DNA of 64,000 nt from NCBI RefSeq assembly GCF_902713425.1, contig NC_081198.1, positions 21,311,188 to 21,375,187 of the forward strand, read 5' to 3'. Below, piece by piece: positions 17,332 to 27,487 of this stretch (position 1 is the first letter of the stretch; every line of letters begins with the position of its first letter). This DNA comes from Acipenser ruthenus (lineage: Eukaryota; Chordata; Actinopteri; Acipenseriformes; Acipenseridae). The position numbers were made by a program, and so were the translations under genes. Under the pieces are notes generated by a model, which ran no database searches, was not told where the DNA came from, and worked only from the letters and a program-made list of their open reading frames with translations.

Positions 17332-17932
17332 GGCGACTTGGCCCTTGCCCGGGGCCCCCCAGCCCGGACGGCACAGGGGGATTCAAAGGTGGGTGCAAAA
17401 TTTCAAGCACAAGCAGACCCCAAAAAAACGGGCTGCTGCTTCCAGAGGGGAAATGTGCAATTTAAGCAGGAGAAAACAAAACAAAGCAAAAACACACACA
17501 TAACACCAAAAACAAAACATAAACTGGCGGAGTGCGTCTTACAAATAGTCATGCCAAGCTGCTATGCTGTGCAAGGTGCCTTGGGTAACTACAACTGTGC
17601 CTCGCTGGCTGGCTGGCTTGCTAAGAAGGTCCTGGCATAGGGACATGTTCCACCACACTTGTCTGGTTAGCTGCATGCTCCCAGGAAACAACCTGCTGCT
17701 GTCTACATCATCACCACATGTGAATAAAAGAAAGAAAGACAGCAAGAAAGAAAGAGAGAAAGAAAGAGAGAAAGAGAGAAAGAAAGAGAGAAAGAAAGAA
17801 AGAGAGAAAGAAAAAAAAAAGAAGTAAAACGGCGGGAAAACTTGCATCAACACTGGCACTCTCCCTCCAGCAGGGGTAGACAAAATGCTCACAGGAGAGA
17901 TCCAGATCTGACTTTGACCAACGTTAGAGAAA

Positions 17933-18121
17933 GGTGTGCACCGTTCCCGGAGGTACTGCAATACCGGGCCGATGCGTGGAGTAGACGGAGCAAGCCCCTG
18001 TTCCATCTACCGATTCCAAAAATCAATTTAATATATGGTCCCCTGATAGGGGACGTATCAGATATTAAACTGATAAGAACAGATACTACACTTGATCTTA
18101 GCCAAAAGGCCGAGAAGCGAT
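17933..18121 (-). ncRNA. RNU2: U2 small nuclear RNA gene, variant
   Basis: This is full length, with two substitutions (plus-strand GTAGACGGAG and CATCTACCGATT, where the majority has GTGGACGGAG and CATCTCCCGATT). The core 5' half is unchanged. Its upstream GC-rich segment also has one change, GGGTCCCCCC in place of GGGGCCCCCC. Confidence 0.95.
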
Positions 18122-18695
18122 GGCGACTTGGCCCTTGCCCGGGTCCCCCCAGCCCGGACGGCACAGGGGGATTCAAAGGTGGGTGCAAAATTCCAAGCAC
18201 AAGCAGACCCCCAAAAAACGGGCTGCTGCTTCCAGAGGGGAAATGTGCAATTTAAGCAGGAGGAAACAAAACAAAGCAAAAACACACACATAACACCAAA
18301 AACAAAACATAAACTGGCGGAGTGCGTCTTACAAATAGTCATGCCAAGCTGCTATGCTGTGCAAGGTGCCTTGGGTAACTACAACTGTGCCTCGCTGGCT
18401 GGCTGGCTTGCTAAGAAGGTCCTGGCATAGGGACATGTTCCACCACACTTGTCTGGTTAGCTGCATGCTCCCAGGAAACAACCTGCTGCTGTCTACATCA
18501 TCACCACATGTGAATAAAAGAAAGAAAGACAGCAAGAAAGAAAGAGAGAAAGAAAGAGAGAAAGAGAGAAAGAAAGAGAGAAAGAAAGAAAGAGAGAAAG
18601 AAAAAAAAAGAAGTAAAACGGCGGGAAAACTTGCATCAACACTGGCACTCTCCCTCCAGCAGGGGTAGACAAAATGCTCACAGGAGAGATCCAGA

Positions 18696-18711
18696 TCTGA
18701 CTTTGACCAAC
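18696..18711 (-). terminator. U2 3' box (representative unit)
   Basis: GTTGGTCAAAGTCAGA on the minus strand begins 10 nt after the U2 3' end. It fits the snRNA 3'-box pattern GTTT-N-AAAGNNAGA with one mismatch. It directs Integrator-dependent 3' end formation in snRNA genes and is present in all units. Confidence 0.8.
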
Positions 18712-18721
18712 GTTAGAGAAA

Positions 18722-18910
18722 GGTGTGCACCGTTCCCGGAGGTACTGCAATACCGGGCCGATGCGTGGAGTGGACGGAGCAAGCCCCTGTTCCATCTCCC
18801 GATTCCAAAAATCAATTTAATATATGGTCCCCTGATAGGGGACGTATCAGATATTAAACTGATAAGAACAGATACTACACTTGATCTTAGCCAAAAGGCC
18901 GAGAAGCGAT
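18722..18910 (-). ncRNA. RNU2: U2 small nuclear RNA gene (reference unit)
   Basis: This is a full-length U2 with majority sequence, taken as the reference for the unit: PSE at 18958-18974, SPH/Staf-like element at 19149-19167, 3' box at 18696-18711. The unit is 789 bp. Confidence 0.97.
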
Positions 18911-18957
18911 GGCGACTTGGCCCTTGCCCGGGGCCCCCCAGCCCGGACAGCACAGGG

Positions 18958-18974
18958 GGATTCAAAGGTGGGTG
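18958..18974 (-). promoter_or_regulatory. Proximal sequence element of U2 (representative)
   Basis: CACCCACCTTTGAATCC lies at -64 to -48 from the U2 start. It matches the vertebrate PSE pattern ACC-N4-(C/T)TTGAA, as in the human U6 PSE. The position is right for SNAPc binding and no TATA box lies between it and the start, as expected for a Pol II snRNA gene. Confidence 0.7.
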
Positions 18975-19148
18975 CAAAATTCCAAGCACAAGCAGACCCC
19001 CAAAAAACGGGCTGCTGCTTCCAGAGGGGATATGTGCAATTTAAGCAGGAGGAAACAAAACAAAGCAAAAACACACACATAACACCAAAAACAAAACATA
19101 AACTGGCGGAGTGCGTCTTACAAATAGTCATGCCAAGCTGCTATGCTG

Positions 19149-19167
19149 TGCAAGGTGCCTTGGGTAA
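19149..19167 (-). promoter_or_regulatory. SPH/Staf-like distal element of U2 (representative)
   Basis: TTACCCAAGGCACCTTGCA at -257 to -239 matches about 15 of 19 positions of the Staf/ZNF143 consensus as I recall it. The position fits a snRNA distal sequence element. A weak octamer-like ATTTGTAA lies nearer the gene, at about -210. Both are inferred by motif only. Confidence 0.5.
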
Positions 19168-19510
19168 CTACAACTGTGACTCGCTGGCTGACTGGCTTGC
19201 TAAGAAGGTCCTGGCATAGGGACATGTTCCACCACACTTGTCTGGTTAGCTGCATGCTCCCAGGAAACAACCTGCTGCTGTCTACATCATCACCACATGT
19301 GAATAAAAGAAAGAAAGACAGCAAGAAAGAAAGAGAGAAAGAAAGAGAGAAAGAGAGAAAGAAAGAGAGAAAGAAAGAAAGAGAGAAAGAAAAAAAAAGA
19401 AGTAAAACGGCGGGAAAACTTGCATCAACACTGGCACTCTCCCTCCAGCAGGGGTAGACAAAATGCTCACAGGAGAGATCCAGATCTGACTTTGACCAAC
19501 GTTAGAGAAA

Positions 19511-19699
19511 GGTGTGCACCGTTCCCGGAGGTACTGCAATACCGGGCCGATGCGTGGAGTGGACGGAGCAAGCCCCTGTTCCATCTCCCGATTCCAAAAA
19601 TCAATTTAATATATGGTCCCCTGATAGGGGACGTATCAGATATTAAACTGATAAGAACAGATACTACACTTGATCTTAGCCAAAAGGCCGAGAAGCGAT
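19511..19699 (-). ncRNA. RNU2: U2 small nuclear RNA gene
   Basis: This is full length with majority sequence. Its upstream region shares three private changes with the 18722-18910 unit (GGACAGCAC, GGGGATATG and CTGTGACTCG on the plus strand), marking the two units as recent duplicates. Confidence 0.97.
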
Positions 19700-20800
19700 G
19701 GCGACTTGGCCCTTGCCCGGGGCCCCCCAGCCCGGACAGCACAGGGGGATTCAAAGGTGGGTGCAAAATTCCAAGCACAAGCAGACCCCCAAAAAACGGG
19801 CTGCTGCTTCCAGAGGGGATATGTGCAATTTAAGCAGGAGGAAACAAAACAAAGCAAAAACACACACATAACACCAAAAACAAAACATAAACTGGCGGAG
19901 TGCGTCTTACAAATAGTCATGCCAAGCTGCTATGCTGTGCAAGGTGCCTTGGGTAACTACAACTGTGACTCGCTGGCTGGCTGGCTTGCTAAGAAGGTCC
20001 TGGCATAGGGACATGTTCCACCACACTTGTCTGGTTAGCTGCATGCTCCCAGGAAACAACCTGCTGCTGTCTACATCATCACCACATGTGAATAAAAGAA
20101 AGAAAGACAGCAAGAAAGAAAGAGAGAAAGAAAGAGAGAAAGAGAGAAAGAAAGAGAGAAAGAGATTTTACATTTTTTACATTTACACCCATTCGTTTTT
20201 TTCATTCATTTTACATTTCTTTTAAAGATGACATTCATGCATACAGACATACATTTTGTTTTAAAAGCATTTAAAATACATTTAAAAACACCAAGACAAT
20301 TGTGCTTTGTACATGGTTAAAACAGACACAGATTAAAATCAACATGAAAAAAACCTGTGCTGCTTTAAAAGTGACTGGGAAAAAAAGAACCATCTATAAA
20401 AAACCAGTGTTTGTGAGGGCCGGGGAGTGCTCTCTAAAAAAGTTCAAAAGTGAACATAAAACTAGATCTAAAACAGGGACAGGGGAAAAGGGACAGTGTA
20501 TAGAACAGTGAGTTAAAATTCTAAAATTTTAAAACACTTAAAATGTAACTTTTAATAGTTTACATTAAAAATCTTAAAGATACATAAAACAAAACAAAAC
20601 AAAATCAAATAAATAATTCAACGTAAATCAAATAAAAGTCAATAAAACTGAAACAAAAAGACTACATAAAACCAGGGCACCGTTGAAAAAACGGTCATGC
20701 CAGCTAAAAAGGGCGGAATGCTGGCATGACAAAATAAATAAAAGGCTTAGCGGTGCCCCGTAGTCCCGCTCCTAGGAGCTAGCGGTTCCAGTTTTTTCCT

Positions 20801-23800
20801 TTATTCCATCTTCACGTCCTGAAGTCCGGCGATCCTCCACTCCGCGCAGGCCTTGTCCTTCCCGAGGGTCCGGATGTCCAGAATTACAAAGTCCTTGATA
20901 AGAGTTTGTGCCCTTCTGGTCGTGGTGATAGTGTCTAGCTCCTGCTTGTGATAGACACAGACGTTACGGCCTTCCCACAGGATCTGCTTGACAACATTGA
21001 TGACACGCCAAACGCACTTAGCTGTGCTGGTATCGATTCCTCCCGCAGGCCCATAGAGCACAGTCTCAGCGGTCATCTTGGCCGTGTCAGCAAACCTGTT
21101 TAGGAAGACAGAGACAGAGAGCCAGACACTGCCAGCCACATCACACTCCCAGAAGATATGGGCTGGTGTTTCTCTCTTGCGGCACTTTGCATAGGGGCAT
21201 GTTTCTACTTGGGCTAGTCCCCTCCTGAACATGAACGCTCGAGTGGGGAGTGCACTGTGGACGGTGTTCCATGCTATATCCTTCTGGACATTACTGAGGC
21301 AGCTGTGAGACACATTCTCCCAGATTTTTTGGCTTTGGGTGAGGGAGAAAGTAGCTACTTTTTCAATTTCCTGGGAACCGGCAAGATATTTAGTTACAGC
21401 CTTGTATTCCCAGGAGGCCAATTTTGCTTTATCTAAGCCCAATTTATATATAGTGTCCCTTAAGGTTCTATAATACAATGGGGGGTCCCAGGAGTACGGC
21501 ACGGTGTTATCAATAGTGCAGAGGCCCAAGGCCCTGAGACAGGTGGCAAAATAGAAACGATTCATGTAACATACCTTCCTGTCCAGGGCCTGGATGTTCT
21601 TGATAGTTTGCGTGAGCCCCTGCACTCGGGTGAGCTGCACAACGTCCGGGACCCCCTTACCTCCCTTCTTGTCGGCTTTACTCAGGGTGGCTCGCTTTAC
21701 CCTCTCCATCTTGCTGCCCCAGATAAAGCGGTGGATAATGCGGTCCACCACTTTTTTGGTGGTCCTGTCTGGGGGAAAGATTTTTCCTACATAAGAGAGG
21801 ATGGGGAACAGTATAGACTTGGTTATTAATACTCTACCCGTCATTGTTAAGGATCTTGTGCTCCATCCGCCAATCTTTTTACGGACCTGGTTAATGGCCG
21901 CCGTCCAGCTCTGGGCCCCCGAGCTATTGTTTTCGAAAATGAGGCCCAGAATCTTGATTTTGTCCTTTTTGACAGGGTACATGTCCGACAGTTCCCTATC
22001 TACCTGCCAATTTTTAGACACGTAGACTTCGCTCTTGGACTTATTAATCACTGCCCCGGTCGCCGTGCAGTACTTCTCAAGGATATTACTAATCCGAGGT
22101 ACCGACGATGTGTTGGTGCAAATGAGTGACACATCGTCCATATATGCTGTTGTTTTGACCTGGACCCCGTTGGATCCAGGCAGCTGGAAACCAGTTATAT
22201 TGGTATCCCTACGAATTGCCTGCAGGAGGGGTTCAATGCACACGACATATAGCAGTGGGGATAGTGGGCAACCCTGTCTGACCCCTGACTGGATAGATAT
22301 TTTACCAGTCAGGTGCCTGTTCACCAAGACTCGGGTACTAATGTTTGTATATATGGTTTTAACCCACTCCCTAAGTCCAGGAGCGAATTTCATCTGGTCC
22401 ATCACTTTGTACATATATTCATGGCTTACCCTATCGAACGCCTTCTCCTGGTCAAGGTTGAACAGGCAGAGGGGATGGTTCTGTTCTCTAGAATAAGCCA
22501 GAATGTCCCTTGTTAACATTAAAATATCCGTGATGGACCTCCCTGGGACGCCACAAGCCTGGTCGGGGCCAATGACCAAAGGGAGGTGTACTTGTAGCCG
22601 GAGCATCAGAGCTTTGGCTAGTATCTTGTAATCCACGCAAAGGAGGCTGATTGGGCGCCAATTCCGTAGATCTTTAACTTCCCCTTTCTTATGAAGGAGA
22701 GTAATTACACTCTCCCGCATAGAAGGGCCCAACCGCTTCTCCCTGTAGACCGCTCTGTAGACCTCCGCTAAATGGACTTTTAGCATGTCCCAAAAAAGAT
22801 GGTAATACTCACCCGGGATGCCATCTGGACCTGGCGTCTTACCGGTGTTCATGGTCTTAACCGCCTGGGTGAGCTCCTCCAGCGTGAGTTCTGGGTCCTT
22901 CTCCTCCTCCTCGTCGTCCCGCACTGAGTCAGGCTCCAACTGGCTCAGGAACCACTCTATCAGGGTGTCATCTGTAGCTTTGATGTTATATAGGTCCCTA
23001 TAGAAGTTCTCTACCACTTTTTTCACTCCCTCACTATCCTCTACTATCCTCCCCCTGCTGTCGAGCATGGAGGACATCAAGTGCCGCTTCTCCCTCGTTT
23101 TCTGGAAGAAGAAGCGAGTACACTTTTCGTCTTCCTCCATTTTTTGCACTTTTGCATTGTGCATGACCTTTCGTTGTTCCTCCCTACAAAGCACTGAAAG
23201 ATCTAGCTTGGTCTGGGCTATCTCGTCGCTTACAGGGAACCCCCGAAGCTGAAGCAGGCTCAGATGCTGGAGGGCAGCATTCAGGTGTTTATATTTGGCC
23301 CTCCTTTCTTTTGCTTTCCTCTTGCCTGCTGCTATGAAATAACCCTTAGTTCTGATTTTGACCATCTCCCACCACTCTATAGGGGAGTTGAATAGGTCAC
23401 GCAAAGTGGTCCACTCAACAAGCCTGCTCTTATAGGCTGCAGCTATGGAGGGGTCATCGAGTAAGGAGGTGTTTAATTTCCAAACCCCTGACCCCATCTG
23501 GGAGGTCTGAGGGACCTGCAATGTTACCTGCAGGAGCCTATGGTCAGAGAAGAAGACGGCCTGGGTGTCTACTGCCGTCTTCGTAAGGGAGCTGGTATGC
23601 AGGACGAGATCTATACGGGAGAAGGAGGTCCCAGATGAGCTCACCCAGGTAAAGGGAGGCACCAGGTCCTTACCTGCATCACACAGGGAGAAATCAGATA
23701 TTACGGAGGACAAAACTCTACTAGAGCGGTCGTTGCGTGGCCTGCTCCGGTCTACGTCCCTCAGAGCACAATTGAAGTCACCTGACACGATGACGGGTAC

Positions 23801-24201
23801 GTTCCCCAGCAGGAGTGGACGCAGCTGTGGAAAAAATTGAACTCTTTCGTTTTGGTTAGTGGGTGCGTAGACATTGACCAGTCTGAGGGGAGTGTTGTTG
23901 TATGTCACATCCACGCTCAGAATTCTACCAGGTTCTACCTCCCTACTCCGTCGGCTCTGGCTATGTTGGAGCCCGACCAGAAGGAGTCCCCCAGGGTCCA
24001 ACTCTCCTTCAGGTCCGTATAATCAGGGCTCGACGAAATACCACACTCCTGCAGAAAGATGAGATCTGCTTTCAAGTTAGCTAGATAGTTTAGTACATCA
24101 AATCTTTTTTGTGTCTCCCTGATGCTCCTGACATTAACAGACACACATATCAGGGCCATCAGGGTAGCTAACAAGAAAAGGAGTCGCTGCGTCCACCCCA
24201 T
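20801..24201 (-). pseudogene. ORF2 of A3, frameshifted by a 43-bp deletion
   Basis: The gene is 3401 bp where A2 has 3444. A 43-bp segment after about 23943 is missing, between CCT microhomologies. It splits the frame into an N-terminal 88-codon piece (23935-24201) and a 1066-codon remainder (20801-24001) that starts out of register. The RT (AYMDD) and C-terminal knuckle are unbroken. The endonuclease N-terminus with QEC is separated from the rest, so the enzyme is presumably inactive. Confidence 0.88.
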
Positions 24202-24206
24202 AGCGA

Positions 24207-25262
24207 CTATGATTGGGAGGTCGGGACACTCTTCCTACTCTTAGCTCTACGCTTGCTTCGAGGGGGCTTGGGCTTATTTGCAACTCCCATCACCCCTGAG
24301 AAGGTACTCACTGCTGCCTCGTCCAAGAAGGCACCGTCTTTATATGCACAGTACGTGGAGTTGTTGGGGCTATTCAACTCCCCACAAGGTAAGTCTGGTG
24401 GAACTTGCTCAGGGCCCCTCGGAACGTGTGGGTCAGCTTTGTCCTGGGGGGGGGTTATGACAGACAGCATTCTTTGGCTGTTACCGTCTGTTGAATTGGA
24501 GCTGTTAGCAGACTTCTGGCTTACCGCGTCCAGGGGTATTCCCATGTCCTCCAGTGCTGTATCTAGGAGGACCTCTAGGGGGCCCCTGGTTTTGCCCATA
24601 CAAGGGAGGGGGTCAAGGATGCTTTGAAGGGAGGCCCTTCGCTTGAAGAGGGTCATTGCTACAGAGGTACTGCTGGTCAGGGAAGGTGTTGACCCCGACC
24701 TCTCCCTCGGTGCATTAGTGAACACCTCTTCTGCGAGGTGTGCTAGGGTTTGTGCCAACGACTGGGAAGGCTGGCTGGGGATGCACTGGCTGGCTGCTAC
24801 CTGCCCACTAGGCGGCAGTGTAGCCGTCCCACTCGCCTCCGTCTCTGCCTGCGAGGGCAAGACTGGGGACTTTGTGTGGACATTAGCTGGTTTTGGATCT
24901 ATGGGGGCCACCTGCAACTTGCTGTCTTTGATCCTGATCTTCTTTCTTTTCCCCCCCTCGTCTCTACCCTTTCTTTTCCCCACCCTCTGCTGGTTCTTCA
25001 CTCCCTTCCCCTCCTTCTCACTCTCTCTTTCACTGTCGCTTTTGCTTTCCTCCCCCACGGACTCAATCATTATGGCGTCATAACGAGAGCCGAGGGGGAG
25101 TGCTGGCGCTGAGAGGGCCCTACTCAGGGGGGGGCCGCTGCTGGGTCCGGGCTCCCTCCCTGACTCGTGTTCTGCATCAGAGGAGCTACTGGAGGAGCTA
25201 GTGGAGTGGCTGTTGTACTCTCTCTCTGGGCTGGGGGAAGGGGTCCTCGTAAAACGGGACAT
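24207..25262 (-). CDS. Second ORF of A3, 351 codons
   Basis: It has the same length and frame relation as in A1 and A2, with scattered substitutions (for example an Arg-to-Met change in the acidic segment, IMIES for IRIES). No recognised domain. Confidence 0.55.
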   Translation of the reverse strand: MSRFTRTPSPSPEREYNSHSTSSSSSSSDAEHESGREPGPSSGPPLSRALSAPALPLGSRYDAIMIESVGEESKSDSERESEKEGKGVKNQQRVGKRKGRDEGGKRKKIRIKDSKLQVAPIDPKPANVHTKSPVLPSQAETEASGTATLPPSGQVAASQCIPSQPSQSLAQTLAHLAEEVFTNAPRERSGSTPSLTSSTSVAMTLFKRRASLQSILDPLPCMGKTRGPLEVLLDTALEDMGIPLDAVSQKSANSSNSTDGNSQRMLSVITPPQDKADPHVPRGPEQVPPDLPCGELNSPNNSTYCAYKDGAFLDEAAVSTFSGVMGVANKPKPPRSKRRAKSRKSVPTSQS

Positions 25263-26152
25263 GTCTCGGGGGCGGGGGGGTGAGGGGGTGCTGGTGATGA
25301 TGGTGGTGCTGGAGTCTGGGTCTTGGATACTGTTGGTGGTGATGTGGACTGATCTTTGTTACTTGCTCCCTCTTCCTGCTCAGGCCTAGGCTTGTTCATG
25401 TTTGCCTTGCTGGCTCTGGCCATGTTGGCATAGGAAGAGGGGCAGTCCTTAAACAGGTGCCCCTTCTTTCCACACAAATTGCACTGCCTCTCTTCTCTGC
25501 AGTGGCTGGTCTCGTGGGGGGCGCCGCAGTTCCTGCACTTGACTACAGTACACGCGGCCGTCAGGTGTCCTAATTCCCCACATTTCCTGCAGAGTTTTGG
25601 CATCCCATTATAGAATACCAGCCCTCTGTTGGGCCCTAACACTATGGAGTTTGGAATGTGGCGGACGCCTCCAATGCCCGATGGATCAACATTAAGGCGT
25701 ACCAGCCACTTTCTGGCTCCTGTCCAAACCCCATCTTCATCTGTAATTTTCCTCCCTTCTGATGACACCCTCCCATAGCGGTTAAGCCATGTTGTAATAT
25801 CATAGTCGCTAACAGCCTCATTGAAAAATTGGACAGTAACAACTTTCATTTCTCTGTCTGTCAGTGCATCCACACAAAATTCTTTGTATGGAGCGAGATA
25901 TTTATTCTCCCCCCAAAAGTACCACATTTCTTGTAACTTTTGGGGGTTCCTAAAACTGACCTCAAACACTTCCTTAAGCCCTGGCAATTTCACCAAACAA
26001 TTCAAGTCAGAAGGGGAAAAACCCATACCCCTCTGAAGAATGGTCCGGCTGAACTCCAGTCTCGTCAGTCCTGGTTCCGTTTCATCTTGCTTGTTTCTTG
26101 TGAAGCGCACCGCATTGTGCCTCCTGGTTTCCTGGGTTGGCCGGAACGCCAT
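25124..26152 (-). CDS. ORF1 of A3: zinc-knuckle protein, 342 aa
   Basis: It is open with all three knuckles and closely matches A2 (shared GHLTAAC). One private change is MWYFWGE for MWSFWGE before the conserved domain. Confidence 0.78.
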   Translation of the reverse strand: MAFRPTQETRRHNAVRFTRNKQDETEPGLTRLEFSRTILQRGMGFSPSDLNCLVKLPGLKEVFEVSFRNPQKLQEMWYFWGENKYLAPYKEFCVDALTDREMKVVTVQFFNEAVSDYDITTWLNRYGRVSSEGRKITDEDGVWTGARKWLVRLNVDPSGIGGVRHIPNSIVLGPNRGLVFYNGMPKLCRKCGELGHLTAACTVVKCRNCGAPHETSHCREERQCNLCGKKGHLFKDCPSSYANMARASKANMNKPRPEQEEGASNKDQSTSPPTVSKTQTPAPPSSPAPPHPPAPETCPVLRGPLPPAQRESTTATPLAPPVAPLMQNTSQGGSPDPAAAPP

Positions 26153-26889
26153 CCTTCAGCTGGCTCCTCCGATTGGGGTGGGAGAAGCCTCTGGACGTCC
26201 GGGTTGTCTCTCTCTACGGAAAAGAGACAACGTAAGCAGCAAATCTGGGCAGTTGAAGGAACTATTACTTTAGTCCCTGAGGAGATGGTCGCCTCGCAAG
26301 AGGGACCCCCTCCCCAGGTGAACGGTGTCCTTCCCTGGCGGAGTAGGGGGCGCTGCTTGGCACCGAGACCACGTAGGAAGAATCGTGGCTGTGACGCCTC
26401 CTCGGGGTCCGGGGCCGCCCTTTGCTCCTCCCAGATGGCGCCCTCTGCTGGGCGCCTGCTGCTCTCTCGGTCTGGATCTCGATTACAATCAAGGGCTGGG
26501 GATGAGGTCGTCTAGGTCATCAAAGGGTCCTCAAAGGTCGTCTGGATGGTAGGTCCTCCTTCTCTCTAACTCCAGGAACGTCTGGAAAAGCCGGAACCGC
26601 CTGAAAAAGAAAAAAACGGGAACCGCCTGAAAAAGAAAAAACTGCTCTCAACAGTCAACAAAATCTTGAAAGACCCTCGGCCTGGATTGGGCAAGCCAAA
26701 ACCAGACTGAGCATTAGTCTTCCAAAAAGTTGCCGAGCTGAAGAAAGCCAGTCAAAAATAAAAAAAATTCTGTTCCTCCTCACCCGAACAAACCTCTCAC
26801 AGACCCTCGGAGGGAGCGGGCAATGCCACTACCCTCTAAGCCTTAGTCTTAGAAAGATTTATTCGAACTGAAGAGAAGCCAGAGTATAT
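26153..26889 (-). promoter_or_regulatory. 5' UTR of A3
   Basis: This is the same leader as in A2. The GC-rich segment and the CTCF-like motif on the minus strand (about 26437-26451) are kept, while one weaker core carries a C-to-T change (GCCCTTTGCTCC). The two-copy 26-bp repeat is present. Confidence 0.4.
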
Positions 26890-27334
26890 GGCTGGCTAAG
26901 AAGGACCTGGCATAGGGACATGTTCCACCACACTTGTCTGGTTAGCTGCATGCTCCCATGAAACAAACTGCTGCTGTCTACATCATCATCACATGTGAAT
27001 AAAAGAAAGAAAGACAGCAAGAAAGAAAGAGAGAAAGAAAGAGAAAGAAAGAAAGAGAGAAAGACAAAAAAGAAGTAAAACGGCGGGAAAACTTGCATCA
27101 ACACTGGCACTCTCCCTCCAGCAGGGGTAGACAAAATGCTCACAGGAGAGATCCAGATCTGACTTTGACCAACGTTAGAGAAAGGTGTGCACCGTTCCCG
27201 GAGGTACTGCAATACCGGGCCGATGCGTGGAGTGGACGGAGCAAGCCCCTGTTCCATCTCCCGATTCCAAAAATCAATTTAATATATGGTCCCCTGATAG
27301 GGGACGTATCAGATATTAAACTGATAAGAACAGA
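26890..27334 (-). repeat. U2 tandem block 4 (spacer plus interrupted gene)
   Basis: This is a short block holding spacer, a shortened (GAAA)n tract (27004-27073), a 3' box and the 3' part of one U2 gene. No intact gene is present. Confidence 0.9.
27184..27334 (-). pseudogene. U2 3' fragment (nt 39-189) at the 3' junction of element C
   Basis: These 151 nt are cut after nt 38, exactly as beside B and D. The last 11 nt, ATAAGAACAGA (27324-27334, plus strand), are duplicated at 27357-27367 after a poly-T run. Confidence 0.95.
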
Positions 27335-27367
27335 TTTTTTTTTTTTTTTTTTTTTTATAAGAACAGA
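27335..27367 (-). mobile_element. Bare poly(A) insertion with 11-bp target duplication
   Basis: A run of 22 T (27335-27356) is followed by a second copy of the flanking U2 sequence ATAAGAACAGA (27357-27367), and then the poly-T of element C starts. This is the structure expected if a reverse transcript stopped within the poly(A) tail but still completed integration. An alternative is slippage or a double priming event during insertion of C. Confidence 0.75.
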
Positions 27368-27487
27368 TTTTTTTATTAAATTCTCACAATAACTTTACAT
27401 TTTACAGTAACAGTTACATAAAGCAATACAATCACCATTTACAACACAGAACAATTACCTTTATAACAACTTGCATGAGACAATTAT

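Larger units (their letters stand above)
16543..20161 (-). repeat. U2 tandem block 3: longest uninterrupted run (four genes)
   Basis: This block holds one promoter region for the interrupted B unit and four complete units, with U2 start sites at 17331, 18121, 18910 and 19699 (spacing 790, 789, 789). Microsatellite tracts lie at 16941-17033, 17730-17823, 18519-18611, 19308-19400 and a shortened one at 20097-20164 that runs straight into A3. The two rightmost genes' units share private variants and look like a recent duplication. Confidence 0.95.
20162..26889 (-). mobile_element. Family A LINE copy A3, rearranged 3' end and broken ORF2
   Basis: This is a nearly full-length copy. Its extreme 3' end (about 12 nt, including AATAAA) is missing and the element joins the (GAAA)n microsatellite through a shared GAGA, so no U2 3' fragment or 3' box lies beside it. 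The 5' end joins U2 spacer at 26890 as in A2. ORF1 and the second ORF are open; ORF2 has a 43-bp deletion in the endonuclease region. Confidence 0.88.

Noticed and set aside
16543-20161. Regular 789-bp direct repeats considered as a satellite or CRISPR-like array
   Set aside because: Each unit is a complete snRNA gene with promoter and 3' box. The repeats are long and have no unique spacers.
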